Source of the DNA: Rhodobacteraceae bacterium SB2
GTDB taxonomy: Bacteria; Pseudomonadota; Alphaproteobacteria; Rhodobacterales; Rhodobacteraceae
Assembly: GCA_001642945.1 (NCBI GenBank)
Contig: LGRT01000004.1
Span: 186,001-250,000 of the forward strand
DNA: 64,000 nucleotides
Reading direction: 5' to 3'
Shown here: positions 16,529 through 25,038 of the stretch, one piece after another
How the letters are laid out: every line of letters begins with the position of its first letter
How positions within the stretch are numbered: position 1 is the stretch's first letter
The notes under the pieces: model-generated
The model's input: the letters and a program-made list of their open reading frames with translations, nothing else
Told to the model about the DNA's origin: nothing
Databases searched by the model: none
Program-made: the position numbers and the translations under genes

Positions 16529-17596
16529 ATGGATTGGAAGCGGCCTCACGGGATAGACAGGACCGTTTCATTGAATGACTTTGATAAGGATCCAATGCTC
16601 CTTGCAGCTCCTAATCAATGGATATATCTCCAACCAGGCTATGCCTTTGATCCTGATCCCTCTATTTTGGTCAGCAAATCGATAACCACCGATTATTGTG
16701 CTAAATCCTTGTGTCCAAACTTTGATGCTTTTCTAAATGGCATCTTTGAGAGTGACCGGTCCCTCATCGATTATGTGCAAAGAGTAATCGGCTATAGTCT
16801 TACTGGCTCAACTTCTGAGCAATGTCTCTTCATTCTGATAAGATTGAGCCAATGGCAAATCCACATTTGTAAATATGATTAACAAGCTGTTCGGGGATTA
16901 CTCAAAGGCAGCCTCTTCTCAAACGCTTGTTGCGAAAGGAAGCTCATCGATCGGTGATGATTTGGTTGATCTGGTATCAGCTAGATTGATCTCGGTAAGT
17001 GAGACTGAAGCAGGTGAAGCTCTGGCTGAAGCCAAGATAAAACAGATGACAGGAGGAGATGTTCTTAAAGGTCGCCCGTTTTTGGAAGCTGGTTGGAATT
17101 CAGCATCATTGGGAAGATATTCTTGGCGACTAATAGTCTCCCTCAGATCAATAATACTGATCACGGTATCTGGCGGCGCATTCAAGCTATTCCTTTCAAC
17201 CGTACCTTTACTGCCGAACAGCAAGACAAAGACCTTGGTGTTAAACTAACAGCGGAACTTCCTGGCATTCTTAATTGGGCCATTCAAGGCTGCTTGGAAT
17301 GGCAAGACCAAGGCTTGAACACACCGCAAGTGGTTCTTGACCAAGTCAGGGCTTACAAGACCGAGATGGATAGCATCGCTCAGTTTATTGAGCAGGAATG
17401 TAGCCTAGAGGCAGATACTAAGTATTCAGCTTCTAAACTGTACGAGGCTTACCGCTTATTTTGCCAAGCGCTTGGTCGCAAACCGCAGTCGACTAATGCT
17501 TTTAAAAAAGCCATGGAAAAACTTCCGAATGTTTACCAACACCGCACTTCTAGCGGAATGCAGTGGCACGGTATCCAACCGGTAATCCACCTCTAA
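16529..17596 (+). pseudogene. P4-type phage/plasmid primase-helicase, frameshifted
   Basis: Three frames add up to the C-terminal part of a D5/P4-like primase with an SF3 helicase. The first (16529-16880) has DFDKDPMLLAAPNQWI and DFFxF-type text ending at LIDYVQRVIGYSLTGS. A one-base loss then falls inside the Walker A loop, whose remainder ANGKSTFVN reads in the next frame around 16850-16875. That frame continues as MTGGDVLKGRPF until a second shift at ~17095, after which KIFLATNSLPQINNTDHG and IWRRIQAIPFNRTF give the sensor and arginine-finger region. The N-terminal primase domain is missing. This is non-functional debris of a phage-like element. Confidence 0.85.
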
Positions 17597-17607
17597 CCCT
17601 CAACCAA

Positions 17608-17705
17608 TGTAGGTAGTGTAGGCAATGTAGGCATTTTGGAAAACTTTTCTGGGGGAATTCTCTGGGGACTTTTCGGATTTGCCTACATTGCCTACATTCC
17701 CTACA
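17608..17705. repeat. Near-perfect inverted repeat built of TGTAGGCAA units
   Basis: The arms 17608-17633 and 17680-17705 pair over 26 bases with about two mismatches, including an uninterrupted 15-base arm TAGGCAATGTAGGCA and its complement; the loop is ~46 bases. Each arm is itself made of 9-base direct repeats (TGTAGGTAG TGTAGGCAA TGTAGGCA). It lies directly downstream of the primase remnant, where phage-like elements often keep replication or regulatory sites. It may be an origin or protein-binding array, or a cruciform. Confidence 0.8.
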
Positions 17706-17842
17706 CTCTTATCTCTCTTCTTTAACGAGCAAGGGGTATTATTATATAAGGCATCACCTCGTATAAGCTGGATACACAAGCCGCCCCCATCCACTGCTCA
17801 GATAAAACAGTCAAGCCCGAGTATTTGGGTAGATGTACCAAG

Positions 17843-18040
17843 TTGACGATTGCCATAACCCAATCTCAGGTCAGGCTTGTATACGATACCCTGGTATAGG
17901 GGGGTGGCACTGGCCCCCCAGCCGATTACTGACCAGATTACTGACCAGAAAACGCCTTATTGTGATGAACTCAGGTATATTGTATCTAATGATATCAGGA
18001 TGTTAGCAGTAATTCGGTGCAGGGATTAGGAGTAGAACTA
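17843..18040 (+). repeat. Right terminal inverted repeat of genomic island
   Basis: Inverted partner of 4771-4977. It contains an exact tandem 12-mer ATTACTGACCAG twice (17925-17948). The homology ends at an AGAACT block (18035-18040), just as the left copy ends beside the flagellin fragment. The related string GACCAGATTACT recurs at 18150-18161, just past the stop of the recombinase remnant, so these could be recombinase arm sites. Both copies happen to read through openly in the same frame, which I do not take as coding. Confidence 0.75.
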
Positions 18041-18157
18041 CCTCCCCGGTGCGCCACTTATCATCAGACTTAAGCAGTCTACTGATAGATAACCTACTGA
18101 TAACATTCTCATAAATAGCGTTGCCTTAGTATTGGGCTGGAGAGAATGTTGACCAGA

Positions 18158-18331
18158 TTACTTTTGTGCAACTAATCTCATCCACTTAGCACATACCTTC
18201 AACTCATACCCCTCACCATAACCCTGCCCTACTCCCTCAGTTGCCCAACCGCCTATCTGATCGATAATATCAGACGGACATTCTACCGCTCTGAGCCTGT
18301 CTCTCATTGAATGCCTAAAGCTGTGCATTGT
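18158..18331 (-). pseudogene. Tyrosine recombinase (integrase), C-terminal fragment
   Basis: The minus strand encodes the last ~57 residues of a phage-type integrase: MHSFRHSMRDRLRAV with the His-x-x-Arg box, IDQIGGW, then GVGQGYGEGY with the nucleophilic Tyr, ending LVAQK. Upstream of ~18331 the frame runs antisense into the other integrase, so the N-terminal part is gone. It is joined head to head with the plus-strand integrase. Probably the relic of the island's own integrase. Confidence 0.75.
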
Positions 18332-19387
18332 ACGTTTCGTTATCGGGTTGGTGGTCGGCAGTGCAATATGAGCCTTGGAGCCTTTCCGGCGCTGAAAGTG
18401 GCCGATGCGCGGCGCTTGGCGCTGCAACACCACCGGCAAGTGGCCTATGGGATTGATCCGCTGGAGGAAAAAAAACAGCTCAAAGCGATGCCGCGGCTTG
18501 AGACGTTTTTCCATGCTCAATATTTGCTGTTTATCAAGCTGCACAAACCCAGCTGGCATGTGGATGAAAGCCTGTTTCGGTTGCATCTGGCGCCCATATT
18601 TGGTCAAAAAACCTTTGTTGAAATTACCCCTGACATGGTGATCCGATATGCGGCTGGTAAAAAAGCATCCGGGTTTTCGGCCGGTATGATCAATCAAACT
18701 CTGGTATTGTTGGGGGCGTTGTTTAATCGGGCGCATAAATGGCGGCTTAAAAACGTACCACCTGCGCGCCATTTGGACATTCAATACCTGAAAGATCCGC
18801 CTAAATTGAACCGCTACCTCTCAGAAGAAGAGCATATCAAATTGTTTCGCGAATTAAATCGAAGCAAAAATCACATGTTAAAATTCTTTATCGAGTTTTT
18901 GCTGCTGACGGGCGCGCGCCGCAACGAGGCGGCGCAGGCCCGATGGCAAGATTTTGATTTGGAAAATGCCGTTTGGGCGATTCCAAAAACAAAATCCGGC
19001 CAGTTTCGCAAACTGGCGATTACAGAGGCGGTTCTGGATCTGTTGCGCGTGGTCAAACAGTTTCATGATCAGCATTCGCTGGAAAACCCATGCGCCTATG
19101 TGTTTGGAAATCTGAAAACGGGCCGTCCCTATCAAAATCTATATCGTTCTTGGAACAAGGCGCGCTGCGCTGCGGGCTTGCGCGATTTCAGGCTGCATGA
19201 TTTACACCATAGCTTTGCCAGCATTTTGGTGAATAACGGCGTCTCAATTAATGAGGTTCAAAATTTGCTTGGTCATGCCTCAATCAACACCACCAAACGC
19301 TACGCGCATTTGGCCCCGGAAACGCTTCGCAAAAGCGCCCAAGTGGCCGCAGATGTCTATTCGCTGGCCAAACGGGGGGCGTGGTGA
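18311..19387 (+). pseudogene. Tyrosine recombinase (DUF4102-type integrase), truncated and missing a catalytic Arg
   Basis: A 358-codon frame. True homology starts near residue 9 (RYRVGGRQCNMSLGAFP, the end of the DUF4102 N-terminal domain); the first codons are antisense to the neighbouring integrase relic, so ~40-50 residues are missing. The core-binding domain and catalytic domain follow, with Arg-I in TGARRNEA, LGHASINTTKRYAHL with the His and Tyr nucleophile, but HDLHHSF where the family has HDLRHSF. The second catalytic Arg is thus His (CAC for CGC). With both the truncation and this change the enzyme is probably inactive. Its composition is like the host core. Confidence 0.75.
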
Positions 19388-19418
19388 ACACCCCCAGCGA
19401 TCGCTCCGTACAAAGGCT

Positions 19419-19493
19419 CTAAATGCCCGGAATAAGCGGAATATCGCAAGCGGTTAGAAGAAGCAGGCTGGCAAGCAAAAATAATTTTTTCAT
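19419..19493 (-). CDS. Very small lipoprotein (24 aa)
   Basis: A 24-residue frame begins with a classic lipoprotein signal peptide: MKKLFLLASLLLL then lipobox LTAC, leaving a mature peptide of only CDIPLIPGI. Short lipoproteins with a similar C-terminal tail occur in Rhodobacteraceae. It is convergent with the integrase, ending 31 bases past its stop. A purine-rich stretch (GAGAAAGAT) precedes the ATG. Predicted to be anchored in the outer or inner membrane; role unknown. Confidence 0.6.
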   Translation of the reverse strand: MKKLFLLASLLLLTACDIPLIPGI

Positions 19494-20162
19494 TTAGATA
19501 TCTTTCTCAGCATGTTTAACACGTTCACGGCCCCAGTATCATTTCACATTCTGGCAGTGTTGCCAAGCGCCGACCCGTAAACTTGAAAGCTTTTTTGAGA
19601 CTTGGGCGAAACGCCGTACCGCCTCGAACGAAGCATGGATCCGGAACAAATACAAAGGCATGGCCTATGGAACACCCTCATATTGAGCGGCGGGGGGATG
19701 GCGGGCCGAAAGAAAGCGGAAACCAGCGTGAAATTTGCTCTTATGATCATGAGCGTTGGCGCTGAGGAGCTCGACATGATGCGTATCGAGGATCTGTACA
19801 TCTGCGGTATAAAGCAATCTACTGATGAGCTGAGCGCCATGCCAGCGCAAGAAAAAAGAGCTGCCATGCGGGCAAGCCGCATAAAGCTTTCTGATGCGTC
19901 CGAATAGCGCGCATGTCGGTGGGGTGTTTTCTGGCGCTGAAACCATGTGATTTTCGGGGTTTCGCGGCGTTTATTCTGGAAGAGCTTTCTCTACCGCCCT
20001 TTTCCTTTTTAGAATAAAACAAGCCGCGTTTGTGGTTTGGCGCAAAGGATATGTCTAATTGTTTTGTTGCTAAACCAGCTTGCGAGACACGCGCGCCTAG
20101 AACAGCTCTGCTGTACCACTCATGGGTAAAATAGCATTCAACCAAGGCCAATTGCGCCGCGC
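19494..20162. other. Debris region between lipoprotein and ClC gene
   Basis: No intact gene. Around 19557-19690 the plus strand reads SFFETWAKRRTASNEAWIR in one frame, and at 19757-19907 AEELDMMRIEDLYI and DELSAMPAQEKRAAMRA in another. These look like pieces of one decayed coding sequence with frameshifts, parent not identified. A minus-strand frame at 19819-20151 overlaps them and has no support. The last ~200 bases contain nothing I can name. Confidence 0.4.
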
Positions 20163-21881
20163 TTACCGCCGTTCAAGATCCACAACGCGATTTTGCAGTG
20201 CCAAGTAATCTCTGAACAAATCCGCCTCAGTTACGATTCCGATCAAACGGCCCGATATACGATCGATCACAGGAATGCTTTCACCAACAAAATCTACGGC
20301 AATTTCCATGGCCTGTTGAAGAGACGCGTCTGATTTGATTGAAATTGGATCCACCTCTTGCTCAGCTATGGCCAGCCCGTCTGGGGCACGTTTTAAAAGG
20401 GTTTGAAGCGCAACTTTGCCCAGAAAGCCCTTATCCGGGCCAATAATATAGGCTTCGGTTGAGCCGCTTTCGATCAAAAGATTTATCGCGGTTTGGCTGC
20501 TATCCTCCGGGCTTAGGCGGCAATAATCTTGGTGCACAATGGTTTCAATATTACGTTCCATCATTTCAAGGCCCGTGCGGCCCGACGATATATCGATGCC
20601 GCGATCCAGCAATTGGCGATCAAAGAAGGAATTGCCAAATAAAAGGTGAGACGTCAGCACCGAGGTTACAATGCTGATCATAGCCAGTAATGCAAATTCA
20701 TATGATCCGGTCAGCTCTAGGATAATGATCGTTCCGGCGATTGGCGCGCCGATCACTGAGGAAGAAACGGCCGCTATACCACAGATCACAATGCCCACTG
20801 CCCCCGGTAAATCCAAGCCAAGTGACGCAAGGATATGCAGGGCGATTGCGCCGCCAGCGGCCCCTATAACCAAAGAGGGCGAAAATATCCCGCCAAAAAG
20901 CCCCATCCCCAAACATACCGAGGTCAGAATAATTTTCAAAAACAGAACGACAAACAAAAAGGCCAACGTATATTGCATTCCGATCGCGCCACGCACAGTT
21001 TCGCCGCCCAAACCCAGCGTTTCGGGCACAAAGGCGCCACCGGTCGCGGTGATCGCCGCCGCGATAAGAACTGCTTGCGCTGGGGTGAAACGCCCAGAGG
21101 CTGTAAAGGCAGCAACTCTGCGAACGCTTAACATAAAGCCCACGGCGAGCACCCCAAAGAAGGGTCCAAGCAGAAGCGCGATGGGCAAAAGAGTGGATAA
21201 ATCGCCATCAAATCCGCCGACTTCAAAAAGGGTTGTGCCACCCCAAAACAATTCAGTGACCCCAGCTGCAACGCAAGAGGCGATGGCAATTGGGGCGATG
21301 GCTTTTAGAGAGAAATGCCGAATAATCGCTTCATGGGCAAATATGACACCGGCGATTGGGGCATTAAAGCCCGCAGAAATCGCAGCGGCAACACCGCATC
21401 CGATGAAAATGTCGGTCGAAATCCCACTTCTTGAGAATCGCTTCAGCGCGCTACCGATCACCGCGCCAAAATGCACCAGCGGACCATATTGGCCCACCGA
21501 GGCGCCACCCGAAGCGCTTAAAAAAGCCACCAGCGTCGAAGACAAGCCAGCTTTTATATCCAACTCATTATCGGTGCGATGCGCTGCATGAATGCTGTCA
21601 GCAGGCCCATGCCAGCGCGCGATCCCAAGGTTTTTCTTAATCGCTATTATACAAAGCGCCACAAATCCTAATGTCAAGAACTGTGCATAATGAAGCTCAA
21701 AGCCTGATATTTGTATCGGTGCGACCACAGCGCGAAAGTTTGTGAAAAATTGAACGCCGAGGACAAAAAAATGGGCAACAAAGGCAACAACAAGGCCAAA
21801 TACAACCCCAACAAGGATCAATTGTATCAATCTTGATAAAGCTGCGGTGAGGTTCGAATTCTCGTTCATGTCGACATCCAT
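20163..21881 (-). CDS. ClC-family chloride channel/antiporter with CBS domains
   Basis: A 572-residue membrane protein: about ten or more hydrophobic segments form the ClC fold up to ~430, then two cytoplasmic CBS domains (the second has GRLIGIVTEADLF). ClC signatures are seen at SASGGASVGQYGPLVHFGA, AGFNAPIAGVIFAHEA and GLFGGIFSPSLVIGAAGG. These proteins move chloride or fluoride as channels or proton exchangers. The usual 'GxEGP' gating glutamate is replaced: the motif reads GQYGP, so a Tyr stands there, arguing against ordinary proton-coupled exchange. It is monocistronic as far as seen and codon use is host-like. Confidence 0.92.
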   Translation of the reverse strand: MDVDMNENSNLTAALSRLIQLILVGVVFGLVVAFVAHFFVLGVQFFTNFRAVVAPIQISGFELHYAQFLTLGFVALCIIAIKKNLGIARWHGPADSIHAAHRTDNELDIKAGLSSTLVAFLSASGGASVGQYGPLVHFGAVIGSALKRFSRSGISTDIFIGCGVAAAISAGFNAPIAGVIFAHEAIIRHFSLKAIAPIAIASCVAAGVTELFWGGTTLFEVGGFDGDLSTLLPIALLLGPFFGVLAVGFMLSVRRVAAFTASGRFTPAQAVLIAAAITATGGAFVPETLGLGGETVRGAIGMQYTLAFLFVVLFLKIILTSVCLGMGLFGGIFSPSLVIGAAGGAIALHILASLGLDLPGAVGIVICGIAAVSSSVIGAPIAGTIIILELTGSYEFALLAMISIVTSVLTSHLLFGNSFFDRQLLDRGIDISSGRTGLEMMERNIETIVHQDYCRLSPEDSSQTAINLLIESGSTEAYIIGPDKGFLGKVALQTLLKRAPDGLAIAEQEVDPISIKSDASLQQAMEIAVDFVGESIPVIDRISGRLIGIVTEADLFRDYLALQNRVVDLERR

Positions 21882-22021
21882 TTCTACGGGGCCGATTTAA
21901 GCAGCACAGACAAACCGAGACATACACAAACCGCTGATTAAAGCGTCATTGTAATTTTATAGAGGGGAAAAACCATCTTTGCAAAGTATCAACTTCGCAG
22001 ATCATGACATTTAGCGGATGT

Positions 22022-22843
22022 TTAATTCCAGATCCGCGTTGCTGTTTCTTTGGCTTCAGCCAAACGTTGTTCATACATACGAAGCTTGGCAGATATATCG
22101 CTTTTCTCTTCAGGGATTTCTTCTGCCAAATCATCGGTATTTATGGAAACACCTTTTAGCTTGTTTTTCAAGTTCGCAAGGCCTCCCCCAGAAGGTTCTG
22201 AAGGTTTGGATTTTGCAGCTTTCTTGACCGGTTGAACGGGCGCCTCAACAGCTTCGATCGCTTCTTTAGCATCTTTTGTTTGTTTCGCCTCCGATACCTT
22301 TGCCTCCACAGCGGCTTCAGGGCTGTTTTCTACCGCCTCTGCTTTGTCTCGCACCTGCGCGGTTGCAACGGATTTGACATCCTCTTGGGGCAAGTCTTCT
22401 TCAACACCAGCCTCCTGTGGGGCAAGCCCAGCAAGCCCATCTATTTTCCAATCATCATTCAGCAATAAGGTGCTTTCGGCATCTTTCTCGCGCTCAATAA
22501 ACTCTGAGAAAAGCCGCTCAAGCGTATCAACACGCGCGGTTAAAATACGATTTTGGATTTTTAGATCAGCGACTGCTTCGATCGTAAGTACGCGCCGCAA
22601 GCTGCCATTTGGTTTCGCAGGCGCATTTGTTTGATTGGAGTCGGCGGTTGTTTCAGCATCCGACCATAGGGCGTTAAAGGAACGTTTATTGATGAAATGC
22701 TCTAAGTTTTTTTCGTCAACCTGCGCTGTATCTTCATCCCCCGTATTGGCCACGGTCGCCAGACGGCCCTCTTGAATATTCTGTTGCAGCTCCTCAAGGG
22801 TAAGGTCCGCCCGTTTTGCAGCTTCTTCTAACGAAAGTAACAT
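22022..22843 (-). CDS. Hypothetical protein with N-terminal HTH-like segment and coiled coil
   Basis: A 273-residue protein from ATG 22841-22843, preceded by AGGAG at six bases. The first ~30 residues (LSLEEAAKRADLTLEELQ) look like an excisionase/MerR-type helix-turn-helix. Residues ~100-135 (LKIQNRILTARVDTLERLF) form a likely coiled coil. The middle is acidic and low-complexity, rich in Ala, Glu and Lys, and the end is helical again. No signal peptide. Not recognised; perhaps a DNA- or scaffold-binding protein. It follows the 164-residue gene by 16 bases, so they are probably co-transcribed. Confidence 0.65.
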   Translation of the reverse strand: MLLSLEEAAKRADLTLEELQQNIQEGRLATVANTGDEDTAQVDEKNLEHFINKRSFNALWSDAETTADSNQTNAPAKPNGSLRRVLTIEAVADLKIQNRILTARVDTLERLFSEFIEREKDAESTLLLNDDWKIDGLAGLAPQEAGVEEDLPQEDVKSVATAQVRDKAEAVENSPEAAVEAKVSEAKQTKDAKEAIEAVEAPVQPVKKAAKSKPSEPSGGGLANLKNKLKGVSINTDDLAEEIPEEKSDISAKLRMYEQRLAEAKETATRIWN

Positions 22844-22859
22844 CGCGGCTCCTACTGGC

Positions 22860-23354
22860 CTAAAAAGAGGCGTCGAAAGCATCATTATATGACACATTCA
22901 TCTCCATTAAATCACCCAGCCATCCAATTTTATCAACGTCTAAAACATCCCAACCACCCGGTTTGCCCAAGGTAGGATCTGACCGATATTTAAACGTGTA
23001 GACTTTAAAGCTTGTGAAGACCTCTTGCACACGCGACTCGGTATCCTCGGGCGCAAAGGCATTTTTGAAGAGAGATTTGATTTTCCTAGGGCTTCCTTTT
23101 TCGTCAAAGCTCGTCGTGTAATAAATGTAGCCATCCAAGATCTCGCCAATATCCTCTGCTTCAATCTCGACCAGCAATTTCATGATTTCTTCGCTGACCG
23201 ACATGATTTTGCTCGCCGCGGAATCTTCGTAATGTTGCGCAAGCACTTCGCCATATTTAGAAGCATAGCCCGGCAACGGGATATCGTTCAGTACATATTG
23301 CTTGGTGGCCTGAACACACACGACCCCCATAACCCATAAAGGACAAAAGCTCAT
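22860..23354 (-). CDS. Hypothetical protein (164 aa)
   Basis: A 164-residue protein with a hydrophobic start (MSFCPLWVMGVVCVQA) that may be a signal peptide, or misplaced start sequence, since ALA-like cleavage is weak. The rest is mixed and acidic, with DIGEILDGYIYYTTSF and a C-terminal WLGDLMEMNVSYNDAFD. No family recognised. Located between two other unassigned minus-strand genes in front of the flagellar block. Confidence 0.6.
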   Translation of the reverse strand: MSFCPLWVMGVVCVQATKQYVLNDIPLPGYASKYGEVLAQHYEDSAASKIMSVSEEIMKLLVEIEAEDIGEILDGYIYYTTSFDEKGSPRKIKSLFKNAFAPEDTESRVQEVFTSFKVYTFKYRSDPTLGKPGGWDVLDVDKIGWLGDLMEMNVSYNDAFDASF

Positions 23355-23479
23355 TTACAAACCCTAGTTATACCGCTCTTACCTTAAAAGCGATTCATTT
23401 ATTTTCAAGCAATTATCGCGCCATAATTGCTAAGCTAACGCCAGTTCTATCTGTCTTACAAGGCGTCACGTGTTTCAGA

Positions 23480-23728
23480 TCAGATTGGTTCTATCTCTAC
23501 AACGATGCTGTTCTTTGCTTCAAAGTCCAAAATATCGCCGCGTTGCGACAAGTCTTTTAACCCCTCAAGATCGGTGATTTCAAAAACGACTTCTGCAGCA
23601 TGATCACCTTGCTGCAGAACCGTCTCATTCTTTATAAAACGCGCACGATCTGCTTGATAGCTGTCGTAAAACGCTTTCCATTCCTCATACACGCATCCCG
23701 AAATTGTTACCTTTGCCATGACTTTCAT
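23480..23728 (-). CDS. Hypothetical small protein (82 aa)
   Basis: An 82-residue protein with beta-alpha-beta-like text (MAKVTISGCVYEEWKAFYDSY, then VVFEITDLEGLKDL). It resembles small alpha/beta-barrel or ferredoxin-like stand-alone domains, but I cannot name one. The start could be MKV or the next Met (MAKV) two codons later. It is divergent from the gene at 23834. Confidence 0.6.
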   Translation of the reverse strand: MKVMAKVTISGCVYEEWKAFYDSYQADRARFIKNETVLQQGDHAAEVVFEITDLEGLKDLSQRGDILDFEAKNSIVVEIEPI

Positions 23729-23833
23729 GCTCGCACCTCGTTCGTTTCTGCGCCAATTGATGATATTTTATAGTTTTGTTTCAGTTCGAGAATAAAGCTT
23801 TGCACAAGCTTCGTAAATGAAATAATTGGGTTC

Positions 23834-24388
23834 ATGGCCTCGAATGATAGCTTAAAAAACTTGACGGTTCAGTTGCTGTGGGACGCGGGGTATATTTCTG
23901 GGTCTGTCCTTTCCCCTCAGCCTCAAAATATGGCTCAATTAATTCAATTTATTGAGGCATTTCCTGCTGAACAGCCCATAGCCATGGATCAAATTCCAGA
24001 AACATTTGAATCCGCGCTCTTTCACTTGGCCGGATTTGATGGGGCCGCCTTCGACTTGGCAAAAAAATATATTGCCACAAAACTGCTATCTGGTGCGGGT
24101 TTGACAAAGCCTGGTTATCAATTTGCAGCGTGCCTTGTTGCGGGCTGGGTCCCGCGCTGGTCTATCGAGAGGCTCACAAAAATTGAGGATTTAAAACTGC
24201 GCCAATATGCACCTGTGATTGACCGGATAGGTATCGTTCTGACCGAACTTTTTCAGCTGCCTGCTGGCTTTGGCGGGCCCCCAAACGCGCAAATCACCGC
24301 GAGCATGGTTCTGAGTTTTGTTTTCTCAGACTTTGACCTACCCTTTTCAGAGGGCCAGATCGCAAGCATATTGCAAAGCGATAAGTAG
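23834..24388 (+). CDS. Hypothetical protein (184 aa)
   Basis: A 184-residue, mostly helical, soluble protein starting MASNDSLKNLTVQLL. It has no signal peptide, no membrane helix and no motif I recognise. It lies about 120 bases before a gene with a sigma-28 box but upstream of that box, so it need not belong to the flagellar regulon. Codon use is host-like. Confidence 0.6.
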   Translation: MASNDSLKNLTVQLLWDAGYISGSVLSPQPQNMAQLIQFIEAFPAEQPIAMDQIPETFESALFHLAGFDGAAFDLAKKYIATKLLSGAGLTKPGYQFAACLVAGWVPRWSIERLTKIEDLKLRQYAPVIDRIGIVLTELFQLPAGFGGPPNAQITASMVLSFVFSDFDLPFSEGQIASILQSDK

Positions 24389-24414
24389 CAAAACGCTGTC
24401 TGGCCGATGGTATG

Positions 24415-24441
24415 TAAACAATTGGTTCAACCGGCCGTAAT
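24415..24441 (+). promoter_or_regulatory. Sigma-28 (FliA) promoter candidate before the gene at 24509
   Basis: TAAA (24415-24418), exactly 15 bases, then GCCGTAAT. The -35 side extends as TAAACAATTGG, the same wording as the sites before fliS, flgM and fliC. The match is to the classical TAAA-N15-GCCGATAA pattern. Confidence 0.7.
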
Positions 24442-24508
24442 TATAGACTATAAGCTTATGAGGGCGATTTACTGCCCATTTTAGATTCTCTTGAAGGAAG
24501 CCGGTCTC

Positions 24509-24940
24509 ATGACGAAGCAGTTCAATCGCCTTACGGATGATAAGAACAAAAAATCAGCCGTCTGGCATGAATTTAAAATTGTCGAGCAATATCCTTTGCA
24601 TAAAATCAAAGCGATTATGGCGCGCCGTGAAAAACTTAAAACTGCAATTTCCGAGCAAATTTTAATGGCATCAGATCGCTCGTACATGCCAATGAAGTAT
24701 AAATGGGTTCCTCAACCTGACGGGGATGTGAAACGGGTAACGGTGCCAACAAAGACCAAACGCTGGTGGCAACAACTTCCCGACGGAAGATACCAGATCG
24801 TAATAAAATATCGCGGTAAGATGCTCGAACTGGAAGCTGGAAAAGAGGCGATTGAAGTTTCGGATTGGAATGATCTTGTGCCAACTTTTAAGCGTATCAT
24901 CACCTCTATTGACCAAGGTGATTTCGACTTATTCCTTTGA
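24509..24940 (+). CDS. Unknown protein with a flagellar sigma-28 promoter
   Basis: A 143-residue basic protein; I choose ATG 24509 (MTKQFNRLTDDK) because GAAGGAAG sits nine bases before it, rather than a TTG six codons upstream. The N-terminal third is Lys-rich and helical. The middle carries aromatic blocks (YKWVPQPDGDVKRV, KRWWQQLPDGRYQIVIKYRGK) suggesting a small beta domain. No signal peptide. I do not recognise it, but the sigma-28 box and the following fliS point to a late flagellar role, for example in filament assembly or chemotaxis. Confidence 0.7.
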   Translation: MTKQFNRLTDDKNKKSAVWHEFKIVEQYPLHKIKAIMARREKLKTAISEQILMASDRSYMPMKYKWVPQPDGDVKRVTVPTKTKRWWQQLPDGRYQIVIKYRGKMLELEAGKEAIEVSDWNDLVPTFKRIITSIDQGDFDLFL

Positions 24941-24985
24941 TTTAAAACATATTTTAGGAATTTTTCTTTTTGAATATTTTTTATC

Positions 24986-25012
24986 TAAACAAAAGTTTTC
25001 CACAGCCGTATT
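24986..25012 (+). promoter_or_regulatory. Sigma-28 (FliA) promoter candidate before fliS
   Basis: TAAA (24986-24989), 15 bases, GCCGTATT (25005-25012), with the extended TAAACAAAAG left part shared with the other three sites. The box ends 26 bases before the fliS ATG. Confidence 0.7.
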
Positions 25013-25038
25013 TCACTGTGACACAAGTGGAGGTGATC

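Noticed and set aside
17925-18030. Conserved open frame shared by both island repeats (ITDQITDQ...)
   Set aside because: The protein similarity follows directly from the DNA repeat; no start codon or ribosome site, and the inner part of the left copy has a stop.
18015-18056. Possible tRNA 3' end near AGTAGAACTACCTC...GCGCCA
   Set aside because: A T-arm-like stem can be drawn but the loop does not fit TTCRANY and there is no acceptor partner.
20671-21591. 306-residue plus-strand frame opposite the ClC gene
   Set aside because: Low-complexity antisense shadow; the minus strand encodes an obvious membrane protein.
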